A stretch of 64,000 nucleotides of DNA from Lentzea flava (lineage in GTDB: Bacteria; Actinomycetota; Actinomycetes; Mycobacteriales; Pseudonocardiaceae). This document shows positions 59,473 through 64,000 of the stretch, one piece after another (position 1 is the stretch's first letter; every line of letters begins with the position of its first letter). Both the position numbers and the translations under genes were made by a program. The stretch covers positions 1 to 64,000 of the forward strand of contig NZ_BMRE01000003.1 of the NCBI RefSeq assembly GCF_014648475.1, in the 5' to 3' direction. The notes beneath the pieces are model-generated. The model saw only the letters and a list, made by a program, of their open reading frames with translations. It made no database searches and was not told where the DNA came from.

Positions 59473-61533
59473 ATGTCCAGACGGTTGTCCTGGTTGGCTG
59501 TCACAACATTCGTGATCTCAGCGCTGCTCGTGCCCGTCGCGTCCGCCCAGCCGGACGTGCCGATCGCCGACCCGTTGCCCACCCCGGGCACCTCCGGCAT
59601 CGGCCTGGAGCTGACCGAGGTCGCGCAGCTTCCCGAGTCCAAGCCCGTGCCGCCGCCGACCGACTCCCGGCTGCGCCGCTACAACCGGATCAACTACCTC
59701 GGCGAAATTCCGGACGGGTCGGGCCGCCTGTTCGTCCCGGACATGAACGGCAAGCTCTACCTGCTGGACAACGGGGTTCAGCACGCGTTCCTGGACCTGG
59801 GCGCGCTCGTGGGCGCCGACTTCCACAGCCACCGCGGGCTGGGCAGCGGGTTCGGGTTCGCGGCGTTCCACCCGAACTTCCGGCGCAACGGCAAGTTCTA
59901 CACCGTGCACACCGAAGCCGGTGCGGCGCTGACGTCGAAGAAGCCGGATCTGCCGTCACCTCCCGACATGGTCGTCCAGGGCGTGATCACCGAGTGGACC
60001 GCGTCGGATCCGCGCTCCGACGTCTTCTCCGGCACGCGCCGCGAGATCCTGCGCGTCGGCTACGCGTCGTTCATCCACGGCTTCCAGGAGATCGGGTTCA
60101 ACCCGACGGCACGCTGGTGGGACGAGGACTTCGGCCTGCTCTACGTCGCGTCGGGCGACGGCGGCATCGGCGTCTCCTCGACCGTGCCGCAGGACCTGGC
60201 GCTGCCGCAGGGCAAGATCCTGCGCATCGACCCGGCCGGCCGCAACGGTGTCAACGGCCAGTACGGCATCCCGCGCTCGAACCCGTTCGTGTCGCGTTCC
60301 GGTGCGCTGGGCGAGATCTACGCCTACGGCATGCGCGACCCGTACCGCTTCAGCTGGGACTCCGGCGGTTCGCACAAGATGTTCCTCGGCCACATCGGGG
60401 AGAAGGCCGTCGACTCCGTGTACGAGGTGCGCAAGGGCGCCAACCTGGGCTGGAGCGAACGCGAGGGCCTGTGGGAGTTCCGGCGCGGCGACCCGTCGTG
60501 CGGGGTGTTCCCGCTGCCGGCGGACGACGCCGAGTACGGGTTCACCTACCCCGTCACGGCGTTCGACCACAACCGGCTCGCTTCCTCGAGGCCCTGCGCC
60601 GACAGCGGCAACGCGTTGATGGGCGGCTTCGTCTACCGCGGCTGGAAGATCCCCGCGTTGCGCGGCAAGTACATCTACGGCGAAGGCGTGAAGGGCCTCG
60701 TCTACTACGCCGAGGAACGCGAGATGCGGCTGGGCCGGCCGATGGCCGCGACGCGCGAAATGATGGTCTACGCCGGCGGGCAGCTGACGACGCTCAAGGC
60801 GCTCGTGAACGATCCGAACCGCGTCGACCTGCGCTTCGGCCAGGACGCCGCCGGTGAGCTCTACGTGCTGGCCAAGGCGAACGGCAAGGTCTGGAAGGTG
60901 ACGGGTGCTCGCACCTTCGCCTCCTGCCGGTCCGGCCACGACTTCGTCGTCGGCGGCGGGTCGGCACGCTGGTGGGAGCCCGTTACGCCCGCGCTGTGGC
61001 AGTTCCCCGGCCGCGAGGTCGTGCTGGCACAACCGGGGGTCGCGCGTCCCGGCCCGCGCCGGCCGTTCGAGTACGCGGTGCTCAGGAAGGGCCCGGCGTT
61101 CGGCTCGGTGCAGATCGACGCCTCGGTGCGGCTCGACACGCCGGTGTCCGAGTCCAACCGGGACGTGATCATCGTGTTCGGCCACCGGTCGGACACCGAG
61201 TTCTACTACGCGCATCTGTCGTCGGACAACAAGATCTACCCGCACAACGGGATCTTCGTCGTCAACAACGCCGACCGCCTGCGCCTCGACCACCAGTGGG
61301 ACGCCGCACGGTCCGTCGGTGCCCCTCCGGCCGTCTCGGACACGGCCTGGCACCGCGTGCGGGTGCGGCACTGCGCCGGCTCGGGCGAGATCGCGGTGTA
61401 CCTGGACGGCTCGCCGTTCCCGCTGATGACGGCCGTGGACAGGACCTTCTCGTCCGGTCGCGTCGGCTTCGGCTCGTTCGACAACATCGGCAGAATGCGC
61501 GACCTGCGCGTGCACGGCGAGGGGGTGCGGTGA
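59473..61533 (+). CDS. Secreted glucose/sorbosone-dehydrogenase-like protein with C-terminal LamG-like domain
   Basis: This 686-aa protein has a signal peptide ending near ASA. Its PQQ-type GSDH beta-propeller (about 60-490) has segments such as GLGSGFGFAAFHPNF, GDGGIG and YAYGMRDPYRFSWD, and a concanavalin-like C-terminal domain (about 520-686). It should oxidise a sugar or alcohol outside the cell. ATG 59473 follows GGTGGTGGGG; the longer in-frame N-terminus crosses the operator and is rejected. It shares its operator with the importer upstream. Confidence 0.85.
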   Translation: MSRRLSWLAVTTFVISALLVPVASAQPDVPIADPLPTPGTSGIGLELTEVAQLPESKPVPPPTDSRLRRYNRINYLGEIPDGSGRLFVPDMNGKLYLLDNGVQHAFLDLGALVGADFHSHRGLGSGFGFAAFHPNFRRNGKFYTVHTEAGAALTSKKPDLPSPPDMVVQGVITEWTASDPRSDVFSGTRREILRVGYASFIHGFQEIGFNPTARWWDEDFGLLYVASGDGGIGVSSTVPQDLALPQGKILRIDPAGRNGVNGQYGIPRSNPFVSRSGALGEIYAYGMRDPYRFSWDSGGSHKMFLGHIGEKAVDSVYEVRKGANLGWSEREGLWEFRRGDPSCGVFPLPADDAEYGFTYPVTAFDHNRLASSRPCADSGNALMGGFVYRGWKIPALRGKYIYGEGVKGLVYYAEEREMRLGRPMAATREMMVYAGGQLTTLKALVNDPNRVDLRFGQDAAGELYVLAKANGKVWKVTGARTFASCRSGHDFVVGGGSARWWEPVTPALWQFPGREVVLAQPGVARPGPRRPFEYAVLRKGPAFGSVQIDASVRLDTPVSESNRDVIIVFGHRSDTEFYYAHLSSDNKIYPHNGIFVVNNADRLRLDHQWDAARSVGAPPAVSDTAWHRVRVRHCAGSGEIAVYLDGSPFPLMTAVDRTFSSGRVGFGSFDNIGRMRDLRVHGEGVR

Positions 61534-62462
61534 TGCGGAGGTTGTTCGTCGCCGGTCTGGTGGCCGCGTTCTGCGTGGGTCTGGCGGCTCCTGCCCAGGC
61601 CACGTTCGGCACGGTTCTGCCGACGTTGTCGCGCAACCTGGTGTCGTACTACGACTTCGAACACCCGGTGCGCGGCAACAAGGCCCTGGAACAGGACAGC
61701 GGCCGCTCCGGCACGGCGTTGCAGCTGATCAACGGCGGCGCCGGCATGCGGGTGCGCGACGGCGCGTTCCGGCGCAGCCGCACCTCGTTGCAGCTCAAGC
61801 AGGTCAACCCCACCACCGCGGGCAACGACGACTGGAAGGCGGGCCTCTACAGCGACACCGGCGTGCCGAGCCTGCGCGCGTTCAACGGCGCCCGCCAGGC
61901 GTCGATCATGGGCTGGGTGAAGATGACCGGCCAGAACCCGGCACCGAACTCGAACTCGGCCAACCCGGACGACTTCTACGGCGCGATCGGCCTCGCGGGT
62001 GTGCTGTCGGGTGACTCCAACGGCCACGCGGTGCGCGCGTTGCTGGAGCTGATCGGGGTCGACGGGGAGCTGAAGCTGGTCGCGCTGGCCAGGCGGATCG
62101 ACGGCGGCGACTCGCAGACGTTCGCGGCCACCGAACCCTGGCAGAAGCTGCTGCCGCAGAACGAATGGGTGTTCCTCGCGGCCACCTTCGACTTCGACAC
62201 CGGCGCCATGGCGTTGTACCGCAACGGAAAGCCGCTGGCGGGCAAGTACGTCGTGGCGGGTGATCCGTGGAAGCTCGAAGGTGAACCGGAACCGGATCTG
62301 GCGTCGGCCACGGACCCGCGCGGGATCAAGATCGGCGGCAGCTACCCGCAGAACACCCGCGAGGGCAACGCCTGCAACTGCCGGATGGACAGCCTGATGT
62401 TCCTCGACCGCGTCGCGAAGCCGTGGGAGGTGCACCTGCAGTACCACTGGATGAAGGGCTGA
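61533..62462 (+). CDS. Secreted LamG-domain protein
   Basis: This 309-aa protein has a signal peptide (MRRLFVAGLVAAFCVGLAAPAQA). A single concanavalin/LamG fold follows (LVSYYDFEHP..., ASIMGWVKMTG, WVFLAATFDFDTGAMALYRNGKPL, KIGGSY). It has two Cys close together (CNC). ATG 61533 overlaps the GSDH stop (TGATG), so both are co-expressed. It probably binds carbohydrate; no catalytic motif is seen. Confidence 0.8.
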   Translation: MRRLFVAGLVAAFCVGLAAPAQATFGTVLPTLSRNLVSYYDFEHPVRGNKALEQDSGRSGTALQLINGGAGMRVRDGAFRRSRTSLQLKQVNPTTAGNDDWKAGLYSDTGVPSLRAFNGARQASIMGWVKMTGQNPAPNSNSANPDDFYGAIGLAGVLSGDSNGHAVRALLELIGVDGELKLVALARRIDGGDSQTFAATEPWQKLLPQNEWVFLAATFDFDTGAMALYRNGKPLAGKYVVAGDPWKLEGEPEPDLASATDPRGIKIGGSYPQNTREGNACNCRMDSLMFLDRVAKPWEVHLQYHWMKG

Positions 62463-62469
62463 CGGCTAC

Positions 62470-62520
62470 CGATGAACGGCGCATTTGTGCACCTCAGGTG
62501 GACAAATGCGCCGTTCATCG
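62470..62520. terminator. 51-bp near-perfect palindrome after the GSDH/LamG operon
   Basis: A 19-bp perfect stem (62470-62488 with 62502-62520) encloses a further CACCT/AGGTG inner pair after one G/G mismatch. It begins 7 nt after the stop. A strong terminator or cruciform-forming repeat is likely. Confidence 0.75.
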
Positions 62521-62550
62521 CTCACTCCGGCGGGTGATGATCAGGGTCAC

Positions 62551-62556
62551 TACGCT
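62551..62556 (+). promoter_or_regulatory. -10 element of a leaderless promoter
   Basis: TACGCT ends 7 nt before GTG 62564, the usual leaderless spacing. It favours that start over ATG 62537. Confidence 0.45.
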
Positions 62557-62563
62557 GGCGGGT

Positions 62564-63046
62564 GTGGCGGGAGAGAAGAAGCGTGCGGGGCTGCCCCGCT
62601 GGGCGGGCCCGTTCTACCTGGCCGCCGGCGTGATCACGCTGGTCTGGGCGGGCGTGCTGTTCAACGACTTCCTGAACGCGCCGTCCCGCTGCCCGGACAC
62701 CAGGCTGCGCTGCGGGGCGTTCCTGACCACCTCGCTGCGCCAGTACACGATCTCCTGGGTCGTGTTCGACGTAGCGCTCGCGGTGATGCTGGTCGTCACC
62801 GGCTGGCTGGCCCTGCGGCGACGGGACCACGTGCAGCTGCCCGCCGCGGTGACGGGCGCGTTGCTGTTCGTGGACGCGTGGTTCGACACGATGTCGAGCC
62901 CGCGCCGCGACCGCCCGCTCGCCTGGGCCCAGGCGCTGTTCGTCGAGCTGCCGCTCGGCGTGCTGTGCCTGTGGATCGCCGGGCGGGCGGAACGCGTCCG
63001 CAGGGAACGGCTCGCCGACGCGTTGCGGCGCCTGGAGGAGTCCTGA
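62564..63046 (+). CDS. Small polytopic membrane protein
   Basis: This 160-aa protein has four hydrophobic helices with a CPDTRLRCG loop after the first, possibly disulfide-linked outside, and a charged C-terminus. No family is recognised. GTG 62564 is supported by the leaderless -10; ATG 62537 would add nine residues. It is convergent with the GNAT gene. Confidence 0.7.
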   Translation: MAGEKKRAGLPRWAGPFYLAAGVITLVWAGVLFNDFLNAPSRCPDTRLRCGAFLTTSLRQYTISWVVFDVALAVMLVVTGWLALRRRDHVQLPAAVTGALLFVDAWFDTMSSPRRDRPLAWAQALFVELPLGVLCLWIAGRAERVRRERLADALRRLEES

Positions 63047-63051
63047 GGCCG

Positions 63052-63558
63052 TCAGCTCAGGGGGATCTCGAAGTGCACCACGCCGTCGTCCTCTTCCCAG
63101 AGCTCCTTGCCGAGCGTGCGCCACAGGTCGAGCGCTCCCGGCGAGTGCCGGTAGGTGTGCAGGTACACCGAGCGGTACCGGCCGTCCTGCCGGGCGAAGT
63201 CCAGCAGCTCGGCGACCATCCGGCCGGCCAGCCCGCGCCTGCGGTGTTCCGGCCGCACGTACACCCGCCGCAGCTGAGCCGTCTCACCGTCGGGATAGCG
63301 GTCGGCGAGCCACTGCGGGTGCCGTGGGCCCCGTGAGTCCAACGCGCCGGTGCCGACGACCGCGCCGTCCTCCTCGTCGTACGCGACGAGGAGGACATGG
63401 CGGTCAGGGCCGAGGTAGAACCCCTCGACGTCGATGACGTCCTCGTGCCACCGCGGCACGTACCCCGTCCCGAAGTCGCGGTAGAGGGCGTCGAGCATCA
63501 CCGCTCGTGCCTCGCCGAGGTCGTCCCGCGTCGCCACCCTGATGCCATACGAATGCAC
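63052..63558 (-). CDS. GNAT-family N-acetyltransferase
   Basis: This 168-aa acyltransferase has the acetyl-CoA pyrophosphate-binding motif RRVYVRPEHRRRGLAGRMV (R/QxxGxG/A type) and the usual alpha/beta layout. GTG 63558 is 6 nt after TACGAT (63570-63565 on the minus strand), a leaderless arrangement; GTG 63564 is also in frame. Substrate unknown. Confidence 0.88.
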   Translation of the reverse strand: MHSYGIRVATRDDLGEARAVMLDALYRDFGTGYVPRWHEDVIDVEGFYLGPDRHVLLVAYDEEDGAVVGTGALDSRGPRHPQWLADRYPDGETAQLRRVYVRPEHRRRGLAGRMVAELLDFARQDGRYRSVYLHTYRHSPGALDLWRTLGKELWEEDDGVVHFEIPLS

Positions 63559-63564
63559 TTGCAC

Positions 63565-63570
63565 ATCGTA
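63565..63570 (-). promoter_or_regulatory. -10 element of the GNAT leaderless promoter
   Basis: TACGAT on the minus strand ends 6 nt before GTG 63558; no ribosome-binding site is seen. Confidence 0.4.
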
Positions 63571-63582
63571 GGCATCAAGCTT

Positions 63583-64000
63583 TCAGAGCGTGCCGAGCCG
63601 GACCGCCTTCGCCATCGCCTCGAAGCCGGAGTCACCGGGGTGCAGGTGGTCGCCCTGGTCGTAGTCGGGCCGGATCCGCTGCGGGTCGGCGGGATCGCGG
63701 ATCACCTCGTCGAAGTCCACCACGGCGTCGAAGTCCGTGCTGCCGCGGATGAACGCGTTCACCGCCTGCCGCACCGCCTCCAGCTCCTCGGTGTAGCTGT
63801 ACCAGCCCTTGAACGGCGTGATGGTCGCGCCGATCACCCGCAGGCCGCGGTCGTGCGAGCGCTGGGCGATCTGCTTCAGCGCGGCGATGATCTTGGCCGG
63901 GTCGGTCTCGTGCGGGGTCTGCTGGATGTCGTTGATGCCCTCGAAGACGATGACCGTGCGCACGCCGGACTGGGTGAGCACGTCGCGGTTCAGGCGGGCC
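63583..64000 (-). CDS. SGNH/GDSL hydrolase, C-terminal part (cut by the window edge)
   Basis: The reading frame stays open to position 64000, so only the last ~138 residues are present. Block III FEGINDI (Gly and Asn of the oxyanion hole) and block V DHLHPGDSGF (catalytic Asp and His) identify an SGNH hydrolase. The catalytic Ser block lies beyond the window. Relatives are secreted esterases or lipases. Confidence 0.88.
   Translation of the reverse strand, partial: ARLNRDVLTQSGVRTVIVFEGINDIQQTPHETDPAKIIAALKQIAQRSHDRGLRVIGATITPFKGWYSYTEELEAVRQAVNAFIRGSTDFDAVVDFDEVIRDPADPQRIRPDYDQGDHLHPGDSGFEAMAKAVRLGTL

Noticed and set aside
1..64000. tRNA, rRNA, CRISPR array, transposase, integrase or attachment site
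   Set aside because: I saw no tRNA-like cloverleaf with CCA-proximal repeats, no regularly spaced direct repeats with spacers, and no recombinase motifs. Absence by eye is not proof; tRNAscan-SE and ISfinder would settle it.

Overview
The window is high-GC DNA with GTG/TTG starts, many 4-nt ATGA/GTGA stop-start overlaps, leaderless promoters (TANNNT about 7 nt before the start codon), ECF sigma factors, Tat lipoproteins and IdeR/DmdR-type iron boxes. This points to a filamentous actinomycete. A Pseudonocardiales genus (Lentzea/Saccharothrix/Actinosynnema-like) is my inference from gene content, not something the sequence proves. No tRNA, rRNA, CRISPR array, insertion sequence or phage gene was recognised, and no gene-free stretch exceeds 300 bp.

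Layout. (1) 1-5071, metal-related genes: a minus-strand set (small His-rich protein, cysteine-synthase-like PLP enzyme, MFS exporter) is divergent, across an iron box, from a siderophore-binding lipoprotein and an EntS-like MFS exporter. (2) 5084-20416, mixed chromosomal genes: Asp-box secreted protein, proline iminopeptidase, DUF1992, a chitin-type LPMO under a DasR-like operator, a hydrolase-fold protein without its nucleophile, two tandem NB-ARC/LuxR regulators, DedA, TlpA-like thioredoxin, HPF-like protein, PEP-synthase/rifampin-phosphotransferase-like enzyme, an ECF42 sigma/DGPF pair, CopC, another ECF sigma factor and an iron-box MFS transporter. (3) 20563-48790, one 28-kb, 16-gene unidirectional operon for a salicylate-capped, thiazoline/oxazoline metallophore. 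(4) 48859-51751: two HATPase regulators, then a lipase/class A beta-lactamase operon on the other strand. (5) 51886-62462: a sugar ABC importer with a phytanoyl-CoA dioxygenase, an NMT1/SsuABC-type importer, and a secreted sugar dehydrogenase with a LamG protein; the last two units share a 14-bp palindromic operator. (6) 62534-64000: membrane protein, GNAT enzyme and a truncated SGNH hydrolase.

How the main system should work. Salicylate synthase makes salicylate, which the salicyl-AMP ligase loads on the N-terminal aryl carrier of the 2013-aa NRPS (ArCP-Cy-A-PCP-Cy-A-PCP). A TubC-type docking domain passes the chain to the 1680-aa NRPS (Cy-A[MT]-PCP-TE), which resembles pyochelin synthetase PchF plus a docking domain. 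A thiazolinyl imide reductase, two stand-alone methyltransferases related to the embedded one, a P450, a saccharopine-dehydrogenase-like protein and a VOC protein are candidate tailoring or accessory enzymes. Transport is by a YbtPQ/IrtAB-like ABC pair, an Opp-type importer and the divergent MFS exporter. The intergenic control region holds a 17/19 iron box next to the MFS gene and a perfect 7-1-7 palindrome resembling a Zur box over the -35 of the operon. This suggests split iron/zinc control as known for coelibactin. The architecture most resembles coelibactin/pyochelin-type assembly lines, but the transporter set, the three methyltransferases and the first A-domain code suggest a distinct product.
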